Source: Phocoenobacter atlanticus subsp. cyclopteri
GTDB lineage: Bacteria; Pseudomonadota; Gammaproteobacteria; Enterobacterales; Pasteurellaceae
Reading direction: 5' to 3'
Length of the DNA stretch: 64,000 bases
Assembly: GCF_018343795.1 (NCBI RefSeq)
Contig: NZ_CP074346.1
Span: forward strand, 186,001 to 250,000
Positions 52,113 through 61,803 of the stretch are shown here, piece by piece. Under the pieces are notes generated by a model. It was not told the origin of the DNA. It ran no database searches and saw only the letters and a list, made by a program, of their open reading frames with translations. A program made the position numbers and the translations under genes. The first letter of the stretch is position 1. Every line of letters begins with the position of its first letter.

Positions 52113-52858
52113 CAAAAATCCAACTTGTTTGCGAAACAGAAAACAAACAGAAATTTCAAAATATTTGCGATAAATGGCAACTTATTCACGACAATTCAGC
52201 TATTTTAGCCTTAGCTCAAACAGAACAACAACTTGAATTACGTAAGTTAGATGAACCAAAACTTGGGGCGATTGCAGTAGAGTTTGTCAAAGGAACGATG
52301 GCACATCGTCGTAAATTTGGTGGCGGACGAGGTGAAGCGATTGCAAAAGCAGTGGGAATAAAAAAAGATATATTGCCTACTGTGATTGACGCAACCGCAG
52401 GATTAGGACGAGATGCGTTTGTCCTTGCTTCTATTGGTTGTAAAGTACAGTTAGTCGAGCGTCATCCTGTGGTTGCGGCACTTCTTGAAGATGGTTTACA
52501 GCGCGCTTATATTGATGATGAAATTGGTCAATTGATGCGACAACAAATGCAACTACTCTCTGTACGTTCAATTGCTGAGTTAAATCCCAAAATAAGTAAA
52601 GTTGATGTGGTTTATCTTGATCCGATGTATCCCCATAAACAGAAAAAAGCATTAGTTAAAAAAGAAATGCGCGTTTTTCAACATCTTGTTGGAGAAGATT
52701 TAGATGCGGATCAATTTTTAGAAACGGCAAAAAATCTTGCCAGTAAAAGAGTGGTTGTTAAACGTCCTGATTATGCTCCTTTCCTAGCAGATCAAAAACC
52801 TGATTTCAGTCAAAAAACGAAAAATCACCGATTTGATATTTATTTAAGTCATAATTAA
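52109..52858 (+). CDS. rsmJ: 16S rRNA (guanine-1516-N2)-methyltransferase
   Basis: A 249-residue Rossmann-fold methyltransferase. [19 protein letters not shown] is SAM motif I, and [18 protein letters not shown] and [19 protein letters not shown] (NPPY-like) match RsmJ (YhiQ). [20 protein letters not shown] before the motif is also characteristic. It is coupled to the peptidase gene by an ATGA overlap. It converges with the SufE-like gene. Confidence 0.95.
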   Translation: MTKIQLVCETENKQKFQNICDKWQLIHDNSAILALAQTEQQLELRKLDEPKLGAIAVEFVKGTMAHRRKFGGGRGEAIAKAVGIKKDILPTVIDATAGLGRDAFVLASIGCKVQLVERHPVVAALLEDGLQRAYIDDEIGQLMRQQMQLLSVRSIAELNPKISKVDVVYLDPMYPHKQKKALVKKEMRVFQHLVGEDLDADQFLETAKNLASKRVVVKRPDYAPFLADQKPDFSQKTKNHRFDIYLSHN

Positions 52859-52897
52859 TTTTCACGTAGCAATAGAGCCAGCTCTGCCAATGGAATA

Positions 52898-53281
52898 TCA
52901 ACATTGCTGTTTAACTATTTTTTCAATCTGTTGTAACCCATTCAAACGGGTACTGGTCAAATGTTTGGTAATTTGCAACTCATCAAAAATATATTGTAAA
53001 TTAAGTTGTTGTAACTCTTTGTGAGATTTTTCAGATAATGCAACTATTACAATCATTAATAGCCCTTGCATTAAACGAGCATCACTATATGCCTTGATTT
53101 CTCTAGGTTTAACTTGAAAAGAAAACCACAAACGGCTTTCACAACCGTGAATTTCAGGTATGGCTAATAATTCTTGTTCTGTTAGTTTAGGAAGTTGGCG
53201 ACTTAATTTAATTAACAAGCGGTATCTTTCTTCCCAAATTTTGCAATTGTTAAATTGAGTATAAATATCGGTTAATGTCAT
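52898..53281 (-). CDS. SufE/CsdE-like sulfur acceptor protein
   Basis: A 127-residue SufE-family protein that accepts persulfide sulfur from a cysteine desulfurase. The acceptor cysteine lies in EIHGCESRLWFSF near residue 47, and DARLMQGLLMIVIVAL near residue 66 and the C-terminal LTSTRLNGLQQI are conserved family pieces. No desulfurase gene (sufS, csdA) is adjacent, so SufE versus CsdE cannot be decided. greA lies 32 bp upstream on the same strand. Confidence 0.87.
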   Translation of the reverse strand: MTLTDIYTQFNNCKIWEERYRLLIKLSRQLPKLTEQELLAIPEIHGCESRLWFSFQVKPREIKAYSDARLMQGLLMIVIVALSEKSHKELQQLNLQYIFDELQITKHLTSTRLNGLQQIEKIVKQQC

Positions 53282-53313
53282 TGGCAGTTTTTATTGTCCA
53301 TATTGATGAATAA

Positions 53314-53790
53314 TTAGATATACTCAACGCCGACAATATCAAATTCAACAGTACCACCTGGTGTTTTGATAATCACACTATCATCTACTTCTTTACCAAT
53401 TAAACCACGAGCAATAGGCGAATTAACAGAAATTAAGCCTTGTTTAATATTTGCTTCATCATCACCGACAATACGATAAGTGACTTCGTCATCCGTTTCA
53501 ACATTGACTAATTCAACGGTTGAGCCAAAAATAATTTTGCCATTATTTGGAATAGTGGTGACATCAATAATCTGAGCCACACCGAGTTTGCCTTCAATTT
53601 CTTGAATCCGCCCTTCACAAAAAGCTTGTTGCTCACGAGCAGCGTGATATTCCGCATTTTCTTTTAAATCACCGTGTTCACGAGCCTCTGCAATGGCTTT
53701 GATAATTTCAGGGCGACGCACATTCTTCAATTGCTCTAATTCTTTTTTTAATAATTCTGCACCACGTACAGTCATTGGTATTTGTTGCAT
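53314..53790 (-). CDS. greA: Transcription elongation factor GreA
   Basis: A 158-residue factor that rescues backtracked RNA polymerase by stimulating transcript cleavage. The N-terminal coiled coil (about 1-75) contains [20 protein letters not shown] with the acidic tip residues; the C-terminal FKBP-like domain ends in [14 protein letters not shown]. It is full length and divergent from the HerA-like ATPase gene. Confidence 0.97.
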   Translation of the reverse strand: MQQIPMTVRGAELLKKELEQLKNVRRPEIIKAIAEAREHGDLKENAEYHAAREQQAFCEGRIQEIEGKLGVAQIIDVTTIPNNGKIIFGSTVELVNVETDDEVTYRIVGDDEANIKQGLISVNSPIARGLIGKEVDDSVIIKTPGGTVEFDIVGVEYI

Positions 53791-54010
53791 TTTATATTTC
53801 CTACTTAAATAAAATAAGGGCGATAAATCACCCTATAACATAATATATTGTTTAAAAACGACGGTAGATATTATTCATCTTCTAAAGAAAAATAGCAACT
53901 CTAGTCTGAATATTCAATTAAAATTTATACAAAAACAAATCCTACACTAGTCAGAAAGAGCGACAATCTCTATAATACTATGCAATATTACACCAAAAAG
54001 AGATTAAGTT

Positions 54011-55498
54011 ATGACAAATTATACTATCGCTCAAACCAAATCAGGCAATACAGTTTCAATTTTATCGAAAATGGCAAATCGACATGGTTTGATTGCTGGA
54101 GCAACAGGAACCGGTAAAACAATCACGCTACGCACCCTCGCAGAACATTTTAGTAATGATGGTATCCCTGTTTTCTTAGTTGATGTCAAAGGCGATATTT
54201 CTGGCTTAACGCAAGCAGGCACTATGCAAGGTAAAGTGGCAGAACGTGTTGAGAAATTTAATTTAGGGGCTGAAAATTATTTTTCTGCCTCACCTGTTTC
54301 TTTTTGGGATGTATTTGGAGAAAGTGGCATTCCTCTTAGAACCACCATTTCAGAAATGGGACCCGTTTTATTAAGCCGACTGCTCAATTTGAATGATACC
54401 CAAGAAGGCTTGTTGAACCTTGTTTTTCGTGTTGCAGATGATCAAGGGTTACTGCTGATTGACCTTAAAGATCTCCGAGCAATGCTCCAATATATTGGTG
54501 AAAATGCCAAACAATTTAGAATGGAATATGGCAATGTCTCTGCAGCAAGTATTGGTGCAATTCAACGCTCTCTACTTTCTTTGGAAAATGAAGGGGCAAC
54601 ACAGCTATTTGGCGAACCTTCCCTTAATTTAGATGACTGGTTACAAACTCGTGATGGTCGAGGTGTTATCAATATTTTAAATTCGGAAAAACTGATCAAT
54701 TCTCCAACACTGTATAGCGCCTTTCTATTATGGTTGATGTCAGAACTTTTTGAAAATTTACCTGAAGTGGGGGATCCTGAAAAACCTAAATTTGTGATGT
54801 TTTTTGATGAAGCACATCTTATCTTTGATGATGCCCCAAAAGCCTTAGTAGATAAAGTAGAACAAGTGGTACGTTTAATTCGCTCTAAAGGAGTAGGCGT
54901 TTACTTTGTGACCCAAAACCCCCTTGATTTACCAGATAGTGTCTTAGGGCAACTCGGTAACCGAGTTCAACACGCATTGAGAGCCTTCACGCCTCGTGAT
55001 CAAAAAGCCGTAAAAGCGGCAGCAGAAACATTCCGCATCAACCCTGATATTGATGTTAAAGAAGCTATTACTCAGCTAGGCATTGGTGAAGCGTTAGTTT
55101 CCGTATTAGATGAAAAAGGAATGCCGACACCTGTTGAAATTGCGTATATTTATCCACCTAAAAGCCAACTTGATCCCATTTCAAAAAGTGAACGAGATCG
55201 CTTTGTAAAACAAGATGATTTATATGCGTACTACAATGAATATGTTGATGAACAATCTGCTTACGAAAATTTAAAACAACAGCAAGAAATAAAACAGCAT
55301 CAGATTGAAGAAGAGCAAAAAGAGAGCAATAGCTTACTGGGAGGAATTATCGCTTCTATTTTTGGTAAGAAAAAACGCCGTGAACAAAATGCAACAGAAC
55401 AAATGGTTAGTGGCATAACTAAAGCGGTAGGACGTAATATTCGTAACCAAATCGCAAGACAAATTGTCCGTGGTGTTTTGGGTGCAATGAAAAAATAA
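54011..55498 (+). CDS. HerA-like ATPase of the YjgR/DUF853 family
   Basis: A 495-residue cytoplasmic P-loop NTPase. GLIAGATGTGKTITLRTLAE is Walker A, VFLVDVKGDISGL follows, and MFFDEAHLIFDDAPKALVDK contains Walker B; VYFVTQNPLDLPDSVLGQLG is sensor-like. The tail is Gln/Glu-rich, then basic. It matches E. coli YjgR in length and motifs. The function is unknown. AAAGAGATTAAGTT precedes the ATG. It converges with rplT. Confidence 0.9.
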   Translation: MTNYTIAQTKSGNTVSILSKMANRHGLIAGATGTGKTITLRTLAEHFSNDGIPVFLVDVKGDISGLTQAGTMQGKVAERVEKFNLGAENYFSASPVSFWDVFGESGIPLRTTISEMGPVLLSRLLNLNDTQEGLLNLVFRVADDQGLLLIDLKDLRAMLQYIGENAKQFRMEYGNVSAASIGAIQRSLLSLENEGATQLFGEPSLNLDDWLQTRDGRGVINILNSEKLINSPTLYSAFLLWLMSELFENLPEVGDPEKPKFVMFFDEAHLIFDDAPKALVDKVEQVVRLIRSKGVGVYFVTQNPLDLPDSVLGQLGNRVQHALRAFTPRDQKAVKAAAETFRINPDIDVKEAITQLGIGEALVSVLDEKGMPTPVEIAYIYPPKSQLDPISKSERDRFVKQDDLYAYYNEYVDEQSAYENLKQQQEIKQHQIEEEQKESNSLLGGIIASIFGKKKRREQNATEQMVSGITKAVGRNIRNQIARQIVRGVLGAMKK

Positions 55499-55500
55499 AT

Positions 55501-55532
55501 TTGTAAAATTTCTCAGAAATGTGACCGCTTGT
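55501..55532 (-). repeat. DNA uptake signal sequence, Apl type (inverted)
   Basis: The reverse complement reads ACAAGCGGTCACATTTCTGA followed by AATTTTACAA, a close match to the extended consensus including ACAAGCGGTC. Confidence 0.75.
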
Positions 55533-55550
55533 TTTAAATAAACAGATACA

Positions 55551-55577
55551 AAAAAGGACGCTTAAGGCGTCCTTTTT
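55551..55577. terminator. Bidirectional terminator, HerA-like gene / rplT
   Basis: AAAAAGGACGC pairs perfectly with GCGTCCTTTTT around TTAAG. It ends the convergent transcripts. Confidence 0.88.
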
Positions 55578-55593
55578 CAATTTAATCAAACAA

Positions 55594-55971
<378 letters not shown>

Positions 55972-56001
55972 TTAACTAAAAATAAATACTAAAACGAATG
56001 C

Positions 56002-56199
56002 TTATGCGTATGGTAAGCACGCTACGACTAAAACTTTGTCTGCTTTCGCAACCATAGATTTATGACGTAAATGACGTTTACGCTTAGTGCTTTTCTTAGT
56101 CAAAATATGACGTAAGTGAGATTGTTTACGTTTGAAACCGCCTGAGCCTGTTTTTTTAAAACGCTTAGCAGCACCACGTACTGTTTTAATTTTTGGCAT
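56002..56199 (-). CDS. rpmI: 50S ribosomal protein L35
   Basis: A 65-residue basic protein with [20 protein letters not shown] at the start and [20 protein letters not shown] near the end, normal for L35. It is preceded by an AT-rich 150-bp spacer after infC that includes an uptake signal on the minus strand. Confidence 0.97.
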   Translation of the reverse strand: MPKIKTVRGAAKRFKKTGSGGFKRKQSHLRHILTKKSTKRKRHLRHKSMVAKADKVLVVACLPYA

Positions 56200-56299
56200 T
56201 GTTTAATAACTCCGCATTGTTGTAAGGTATAAAACCTTTGATTAATCACTAATAATCAGGCGAATAAGCAGTAACATTGTTATAAAATTTTGCAAAAAA

Positions 56300-56330
56300 T
56301 TTGTAAAAAGTTAAACAAATCTAACCGCTT
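56300..56330 (-). repeat. DNA uptake signal-like sequence in the infC-rpmI spacer
   Basis: The reverse complement reads AAGCGGTTAGATTTGTTTAA followed by CTTTTTACAAA. It is a weaker match at the base after the core. Confidence 0.5.
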
Positions 56331-56349
56331 AATTACTTGTAAGCACTAA

Positions 56350-56889
56350 TTATTTCTTCTTAGGAGCAAGTACCATTACGATTTGACGCGCTTCAAGTCT
56401 ACCCGGTGCAGATTCTACAACGGCTAACTCTGCTGTATCCGCTTTAACACGGTCTAGCATTTCACGTCCAATTTCTTGGTGAGCCATTTCACGACCACGA
56501 AAGCGGATCGTTACTTTTACTTTTGCTCCATCTTCTAAAAAGCGAATCAGGTTGCGTAGTTTTACCTGATAGTCGCCCACATCAGTACCTGGACGGAATT
56601 TGACTTCCTTCACTTGTACGACTTTCTGTTTTTTCTTCTGCTCTTTAGATGATTTCGTTTTTTCGTAAATAAACTTACCATAGTTCATAATACGACAAAC
56701 TGGTGGTTCTGCATTTGGACTTATCTCCACAAGATCTAAAGATGCGTCTCCCGCCAAATTCAAAGCTTCTTGAATAGACACAATTCCCACTGCTTCACCG
56801 TCTTGATTGGTTAAACGAACCTCTTTTACACGAATTTCATCGTTAATTCTATGGGCTCGACTTGTCTGAACACGTTTTACTGGTTTAAT
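56350..56889 (-). CDS. infC: Translation initiation factor IF-3 (ATT start)
   Basis: IF-3 keeps 30S subunits free and checks start codons. From the ATT at 56887-56889 the protein is 179 residues: (M)[20 protein letters not shown], aligning with E. coli [20 protein letters not shown]. No ATG, GTG or TTG gives this N-terminus; the first ATG-like start inside lies 33 codons later. AGAGG sits about 9 nt upstream. The ATT start is the conserved basis of IF-3 autoregulation. [14 protein letters not shown]-type segment ([20 protein letters not shown]) and the [11 protein letters not shown] segment are present. Confidence 0.95.
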   Translation of the reverse strand: MKPVKRVQTSRAHRINDEIRVKEVRLTNQDGEAVGIVSIQEALNLAGDASLDLVEISPNAEPPVCRIMNYGKFIYEKTKSSKEQKKKQKVVQVKEVKFRPGTDVGDYQVKLRNLIRFLEDGAKVKVTIRFRGREMAHQEIGREMLDRVKADTAELAVVESAPGRLEARQIVMVLAPKKK

Positions 56890-57062
56890 AGTATTATTCC
56901 TCTAATAAATTTTAACAAAATCACTTTCTTCACTATGCAGAAGAAATGAATCCCTTTTGCTCATTTAATCAATAAAGAGTTAAATGGCAAAATAAACGTC
57001 TTGATTTTAAGGTATTTAAGACCATTATGCAACTATCTTATGGTTTAAAATCAGAATATTTT

Positions 57063-58270
57063 CAGGGCAAGATCGCACTTTTCTTAAAAATATGATCTAA
57101 TAGCACCTATTATTCAATAACAAATAGGTGTAAAAATGAATATATTATCAGCTTTTAAAGATTTGGAAGACCCTCGCAAAGATATAAACAAAAAACATGA
57201 CTTCTTAGATGTTATTTTTCTTGTCGTAAGTGCGGTAATATCAGGTGCAGAAGGATGGAGTGAAATTCATCAGTTTGGTAAATTGAATATAAAATGGTTA
57301 CGAAAATACCGAGATTTTGAAAATGGTATTCCTGTTGATGATACGATTGCTCGTATTGTAAGACGGATAAATCCTGAGAAATTAAATTATATTTTTATTA
57401 ATTTTATCAATGAGATACGAAAATCACAAGGCAAAGAGTGTATTGCAATAGATGGTAAAACATTAAAAAACAGTTCACATTTAGAGCCTCATAATGCGCT
57501 ACATAGTATTACGGCTTGGAGCTGTTCAAGAGGATTAATTTTAGCTCAAAATAAGTCCAAAGGTAAGAAAAATGAGAATGAAAGCATTCTAGAAATGATA
57601 GATATTTTAGAGCTAAATCAAGCCGTCATTACGGTAGATGCGATGAATACGCAAAAGAAAATAGCGAATAAAATCATAGAAAAGAAGAGCGATTATGTGA
57701 TGCCATTGAAAAATAATCATAAGAAATTTAGAAATGAAATAGAAAGTTATTTTCATAAAGTAGTGCGAGAAAAATCAATAAAAATAGATAAATTTCAAGA
57801 AGTTAACTGTGAAAGAAGTCGAATAGATCAACGGTATTATTCAAAATTACCAATAAGTGATTGGCTTTTGGAATCTCAAGGTTGGACAGGAATTAAAAGC
57901 CTTATTCAAGTTCATAGGATAAGAGAAGACAATGGCAAGAAAAGTGAAGAAAAAGTATTTTATATCAGTAGCTTAGATGTTCCTTGCGAAGACTTTGCGA
58001 AATATATTAGGGGTCATTGGGAAGTTGAAAATAAAGCGCATTGGGTACTTGATGTTGTTTTTAAAGAAGATGATAGTACGATTTATTTGGGGGATGGCGT
58101 TGAAAATATGGCAATAATTAGGCGTTTAGGGCTTAATTTAGCACGACTACATCCAACTAAAAATAGTATAAAAAGCAAGCTGAAATCAGCTGGCTGGTCT
58201 GATGAAATGAGGTCTGAGCTTATTTTTGGTGTGTGTGATTAATTTATAGACAAAGTACGCGGTTGCCCTG
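57063..58270 (+). mobile_element. ISAs1-family insertion sequence, copy 2
   Basis: 1208 bp, the same element as at 18745-19952 but in opposite orientation. The ends CAGGGCAAGATCGC (left) and GCGGTTGCCCTG (right) are imperfect inverted repeats. A perfect 10-bp target duplication AGAATATTTT flanks it (57053-57062, 58271-58280). It inserted about 165 bp upstream of the infC start, between infC and sodA. Confidence 0.95.
57136..58242 (+). CDS. ISAs1-family DDE transposase, copy 2
   Basis: A 368-residue intact transposase, near-identical to the one at 18773-19879 (four differences seen: E61, N176, R328 and I343 regions). The catalytic segments IAIDGKTLKNS, VITVDAMNTQ and HWEVENKAHWVLDV are preserved. 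The gene contains the 9-mer AAGTGCGGT at 57228-57236, the uptake-signal core of the H. influenzae branch and not of this genome. Confidence 0.95.
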   Translation: MNILSAFKDLEDPRKDINKKHDFLDVIFLVVSAVISGAEGWSEIHQFGKLNIKWLRKYRDFENGIPVDDTIARIVRRINPEKLNYIFINFINEIRKSQGKECIAIDGKTLKNSSHLEPHNALHSITAWSCSRGLILAQNKSKGKKNENESILEMIDILELNQAVITVDAMNTQKKIANKIIEKKSDYVMPLKNNHKKFRNEIESYFHKVVREKSIKIDKFQEVNCERSRIDQRYYSKLPISDWLLESQGWTGIKSLIQVHRIREDNGKKSEEKVFYISSLDVPCEDFAKYIRGHWEVENKAHWVLDVVFKEDDSTIYLGDGVENMAIIRRLGLNLARLHPTKNSIKSKLKSAGWSDEMRSELIFGVCD

Positions 58271-58404
58271 AGAATATTTTAGGGTAACTTATTAATATAT
58301 GAGTGAGTATTTTCTCGTTGATTAAAATGTTCAATAAATGTCATTTTATTTATCTTTTATAAAAAGAGTATTTGGCTGAAATATTTCCCTATATTTAGAT
58401 CAAA

Positions 58405-58426
58405 GGTCTAGACATTTATCTAGACC
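58405..58426 (-). terminator. Possible terminator of sodA
   Basis: A perfect 8-bp palindromic stem GGTCTAGA / TCTAGACC with a 6-nt loop, 29 bp after the sodA stop. The T-run on the minus strand is short (TTTG), so the call is weak. Confidence 0.4.
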
Positions 58427-58454
58427 CTTGTTAGTAATTTTAATGATTACTTAA

Positions 58455-59075
58455 TTATGCTAACGTTTCAAAACGACGTTCTGCTTCATCCCAGTTTACA
58501 ACATTCCAGAATGCTTTAATGTAGTCTGGACGACGGTTTTGATAATTGAGATAATAGGCGTGTTCCCAAACATCTAAACCAATAATTGGTGTACCAGAAA
58601 CCCCAGCAACATCTTTACCCATTAGTGGTGTGTCTTGATTAGGTGTTGAAACAACGGCTAATTTACCATTTTCAATCACTAACCACGCCCAACCAGAACC
58701 AAAACGTGTAGCAGCAGCTTGTTCAAATTTGGTTTGAAATGTTTCAATAGAACCAAAATCACGCTCAATGGCTTCTTTTAGTTTTCCACCTAACACAGTA
58801 CCTGTTTTTAAACCTTTCCAAAAGAAACTATGATTCACGTGTCCACCTGCATTATTACGCACGGCTGTACGTTTTTCTTCAGGCACTTTATCTAAATTAG
58901 CAACAAGTTCTTCTGGCGTTAATGCTAATAATTCAGGTGTTGCTTCTAAAGCAGCATTGGCATTATTTACATAAGCTTGATGGTGCTTTGAATGGTGAAT
59001 TTCCATTGTCAATTTATCAAAATGTGGCTCTAATGCATCGTAATCATAATCTAATGCTGGCAGTATGTATGTCAT
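58455..59075 (-). CDS. sodA: Superoxide dismutase [Mn]
   Basis: A 206-residue cytoplasmic enzyme dismutating superoxide. The metal ligands lie in [15 protein letters not shown] (His26 region), [10 protein letters not shown] (His81 region) and [20 protein letters not shown] (Asp/His). Residue patterns and the Gly/Gln positions favour manganese, but cambialistic use is possible. TAGGAGTGAACA provides a Shine-Dalgarno on the coding strand. A Fur-box palindrome lies about 160 bp upstream, on the far side nearer tyrS. Confidence 0.93.
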   Translation of the reverse strand: MTYILPALDYDYDALEPHFDKLTMEIHHSKHHQAYVNNANAALEATPELLALTPEELVANLDKVPEEKRTAVRNNAGGHVNHSFFWKGLKTGTVLGGKLKEAIERDFGSIETFQTKFEQAAATRFGSGWAWLVIENGKLAVVSTPNQDTPLMGKDVAGVSGTPIIGLDVWEHAYYLNYQNRRPDYIKAFWNVVNWDEAERRFETLA

Positions 59076-59224
59076 TGTTCACTCCTAAAATAAAACGTAA
59101 TAAATGTAATTGATTTAAAATACTAGTTAAGAACCTTAACATTTTTTTGACTAAAAATAAACATCACAATATTTCTTATTGTTAGATACAGAATTACCAA
59201 TTTTGTAAAGAATTGTAAATTACA

Positions 59225-59253
59225 TTGCTTAACTAATGATAATTGTTATCATT
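59225..59253 (+). promoter_or_regulatory. Promoter overlapped by a Fur box
   Basis: A 19-bp near-perfect palindrome AATGATAATTGTTATCATT (59235-59253) fits the Fur box. It overlaps a plus-strand promoter with -35 TTGCTT (59225-59230), a 16-bp spacer and -10 TATCAT (59247-59252). Iron-loaded Fur would block this promoter. It could also contribute to sodA control on the other strand. Confidence 0.7.
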
Positions 59254-59258
59254 ACCGC

Positions 59259-59330
59259 ACTTAAAAAGTAATAGGTAATCACTCCAACTCTTTGCACCTT
59301 ATCACCCCCACAAGATAAGGTGCTTTTTTT
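59259..59330 (+). ncRNA. Candidate Fur-repressed small RNA
   Basis: Between the Fur-controlled promoter and a strong intrinsic terminator there are about 72 nt with no start codon or protein, upstream of and in the same direction as tyrS. The layout (Fur box, promoter, short transcript, terminator) is that of RyhB-type and HrrF-type iron-responsive small RNAs; HrrF is the Haemophilus example I recall. I cannot show sequence homology. The transcription start is estimated from the -10. Confidence 0.55.
59294..59330 (+). terminator. Terminator of the candidate small RNA
   Basis: GCACCTTATC (59294-59303) pairs perfectly with GATAAGGTGC (59314-59323) around a C-rich loop, followed by seven T residues. 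It lies 70 bp before tyrS, so transcription from upstream should stop before that gene; a separate TATAAT at 59353-59358 probably serves tyrS. Confidence 0.88.
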
Positions 59331-59399
59331 CGCTTTTTTTTTCTATTCTCGTTATAATAACCAAATGTTCATTTTAAACTTCTTACATAAAGGAAATAT

Positions 59400-60587
59400 A
59401 TGTCTATTGAAACTCAACTTGCCGAATTAAAACGTGGCGTAGAAGATATTTATTCAGAAAATGATTTAATTGAAAAATTAAAAGAAAATCGTCCATTACG
59501 TATTAAATTAGGGGCTGATCCAACCGCACCAGATATCCATTTAGGGCATACTGTGGTGTTAAATAAATTACGTCAATTCCAGCAGTTAGGTCACGAAGTG
59601 TATTTCTTAATTGGGGATTTTACGGGTATGGTTGGCGATCCGTCAGGTAAAAATGCGACTCGTCCACCTTTAACCAAAGAAGATGTGTTACGCAATGCGG
59701 AAACCTATAAATCGCAAATTTTCAAAATTTTAGATCCTGAAAAAACCAAAGTAGTGTTTAACTCAGAATGGTTAAGCCAGTTGGGAACAGAAGGAATGAT
59801 TCGCCTTGCATCTAACTATACCGTTGCTCGTATGCTAGAACGTGATGATTTCAAAAAACGTTTTGCAAATAATCAATCTATCGCCATTCACGAATTTATG
59901 TATCCATTATTACAAGGTTACGATTCAGTGGCATTAGAGGCGGACGTAGAATTAGGCGGAACAGACCAAACGTTCAACCTATTAGTAGGACGTGAATTGC
60001 AAAAATCGAACGGTCAAAAACCTCAGGTTGCAATGACGTTACCATTGCTTGAAGGTTTAGACGGCGAGAAAAAAATGTCTAAATCATTAGGTAACTACAT
60101 TGGTGTTTCTGACACGCCAAGCGAGATGTTTGGTAAAGTGATGTCAATTTCTGATGAGTTAATGTGGCGTTGGTACGACTTACTTTCATTCCGTTCATTA
60201 GAAGAAATTGCAAAATTTAAAGAAGAAGTGACCGCTGGTCGTAATCCTCGTGATGTGAAAATTCTGTTAGCCAAAGAAATTATCGCTCGTTTCCATTCAG
60301 ACGCTGACGCTGATGCTGCGGAACAAGAGTTTATCAACCGTTTCCAAAAAGGGGCAATGCCAGATGAAATGCCTGAATTTACCTTTGAAGGCGAGATGGG
60401 ATTAGCAACCTTATTGAAAGAGACGGGATTATCGCCTTCAACCTCAGAAGCAATGCGTTCTGTAAAAGGTGGCGGTGTGCGAATTGATGGCGAGAAAGTG
60501 GAAGATCCACGTTTAACGATCAAGGCTGGCACAACGGCAGTTTATAATGTCGGTAAACGTAAATTTGCTCGTGTTACTGTAAAATAA
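59400..60587 (+). CDS. tyrS: Tyrosyl-tRNA synthetase
   Basis: A 395-residue class I synthetase of the TyrRS subgroup whose signature is HLGHT ([20 protein letters not shown]) with the KMSKS loop in [15 protein letters not shown] near residue 225, plus a C-terminal S4 RNA-binding domain (about 335-395). [20 protein letters not shown] is also typical. AAAGGAAATAT precedes the ATG. The uptake signal downstream begins within the stop codon. Confidence 0.97.
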   Translation: MSIETQLAELKRGVEDIYSENDLIEKLKENRPLRIKLGADPTAPDIHLGHTVVLNKLRQFQQLGHEVYFLIGDFTGMVGDPSGKNATRPPLTKEDVLRNAETYKSQIFKILDPEKTKVVFNSEWLSQLGTEGMIRLASNYTVARMLERDDFKKRFANNQSIAIHEFMYPLLQGYDSVALEADVELGGTDQTFNLLVGRELQKSNGQKPQVAMTLPLLEGLDGEKKMSKSLGNYIGVSDTPSEMFGKVMSISDELMWRWYDLLSFRSLEEIAKFKEEVTAGRNPRDVKILLAKEIIARFHSDADADAAEQEFINRFQKGAMPDEMPEFTFEGEMGLATLLKETGLSPSTSEAMRSVKGGGVRIDGEKVEDPRLTIKAGTTAVYNVGKRKFARVTVK

Positions 60588-60617
60588 GCGGTCAAATTTT
60601 TTTAATTTTTTGCAAAA
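60586..60617 (+). repeat. DNA uptake signal sequence, Apl type
   Basis: AAGCGGTCAAATTTTTTTAA followed by TTTTTTGCAAAA is an essentially ideal extended uptake signal. It starts in the tyrS stop codon. Confidence 0.8.
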
Positions 60618-60684
60618 TTAGTCGGTAGGTACAGGGTTTTACTCTGTACCTACGATTTTCATACAACCAATAAAATAATTAACA

Positions 60685-61650
60685 ATGATAGATTTTCGTC
60701 CTTTTTACCAACAATTAGCGACAAGTTCGCTTTCTCACTGGCTTGAAACCTTACCTTTACAAATGAAACAGTGGCAAACCCAAGCTCACGGTGATTTTGA
60801 AAAGTGGGAAAATGCCCTAAAACATTTACCTGTGAAAACAGCCTCTATTAATTTAAAAGATAAAGTAGAAGCCATTGAAAGTGAGCCTTTATTATCACAA
60901 GGGGAAAGACAGCGTTTTATCCATAATTTAAAATTGCTTAAACCGTGGCGAAAAGGTCCCTATCATTTGTATGATGTGCATATTGATTGCGAATGGCGTT
61001 CTGATTTTAAATGGGATCGTGTGTTGCCTCATTTATCTCCATTAAAAAATCGTACTATTTTAGATGTGGGCTGTGGCAGTGGCTATCATATGTGGCGAAT
61101 GGTTGGCGAAGGGGCAAAATTGGTTGTCGGTATTGATCCAACAGACTTATTTTTATGTCAATTTGAGACGGTGCGTAAGTTATTAAACAATAACCGCCAA
61201 GCACATTTAATTCCGATGGGGATTGAAGAAATGCAACCGCTGAAAGCTTTTGATACGGTGTTTTCAATGGGGGTGTTATATCATCGTAAATCACCTTTTG
61301 ACCATTTTTTACAGCTGAAAAATCAGTTACGCAACGGGGGCGAGCTAGTGCTTGAAACCTTAGTGATTGATGGGGGTATTAATGATGTGCTTGTGCCAAG
61401 CGATCGCTATGCCAAAATGCGAAATGTCTATTTTATCCCGTCTGTCCCAGCTCTGATTAGTTGGTTGGAAAAAGCAGGCTTTAAAAATGTGCGTTGTGTT
61501 GATGAGGCAGTAACGACCATTGAAGAACAACGTCGCACTGAATGGATCGATACTGAATCCCTCGAATATTTTTTAGATCCACAGGATCATTCTAAAACGA
61601 TCGAAGGTTATTCAGCACCGAAACGTGCCGTGATTATTGCGAATAGTTAA
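60685..61650 (+). CDS. cmoB: tRNA U34 carboxymethyltransferase CmoB
   Basis: A 321-residue enzyme that uses carboxy-S-adenosylmethionine to make cmo5U34 in tRNA wobble positions. [20 protein letters not shown] is the nucleotide-binding motif; [21 protein letters not shown] before it and [18 protein letters not shown] after it are highly characteristic of CmoB. The usual partner cmoA is not adjacent. Length is normal. Confidence 0.95.
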   Translation: MIDFRPFYQQLATSSLSHWLETLPLQMKQWQTQAHGDFEKWENALKHLPVKTASINLKDKVEAIESEPLLSQGERQRFIHNLKLLKPWRKGPYHLYDVHIDCEWRSDFKWDRVLPHLSPLKNRTILDVGCGSGYHMWRMVGEGAKLVVGIDPTDLFLCQFETVRKLLNNNRQAHLIPMGIEEMQPLKAFDTVFSMGVLYHRKSPFDHFLQLKNQLRNGGELVLETLVIDGGINDVLVPSDRYAKMRNVYFIPSVPALISWLEKAGFKNVRCVDEAVTTIEEQRRTEWIDTESLEYFLDPQDHSKTIEGYSAPKRAVIIANS

Positions 61651-61654
61651 TCAT

Positions 61655-61682
61655 AAGCGGTACGATTTTGATAAAAATTTAC
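61655..61682 (+). repeat. DNA uptake signal-like sequence after cmoB
   Basis: AAGCGGTACGATTTTGATAA followed by AAATTTAC. The core is intact and the flanks are partly degenerate. Confidence 0.5.
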
Positions 61683-61714
61683 TCTTTTGAAATAAATAAT
61701 TTTTTTGGGAACTA

Positions 61715-61752
61715 TTGACTAAATGGACTAGTCATATATGGACTAGTCATAT
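61715..61752 (+). promoter_or_regulatory. Tandem operator-like repeat upstream of the efflux genes
   Basis: Two directly adjacent copies of a 15-bp unit, ATGGACTAGTCATAT (61723-61737 and 61738-61752), each holding the palindrome GACTAGTC. A TTGACT lies just before (61715-61720), and TATAAA follows at 61750-61755. This looks like a regulator binding site over the macAB-like promoter. No regulator gene is adjacent within the window. Confidence 0.5.
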
Positions 61753-61803
61753 AAAGAATATAACCTATCTATCTTATCTTCAAATAACATAAGGAATCGT
61801 ATT

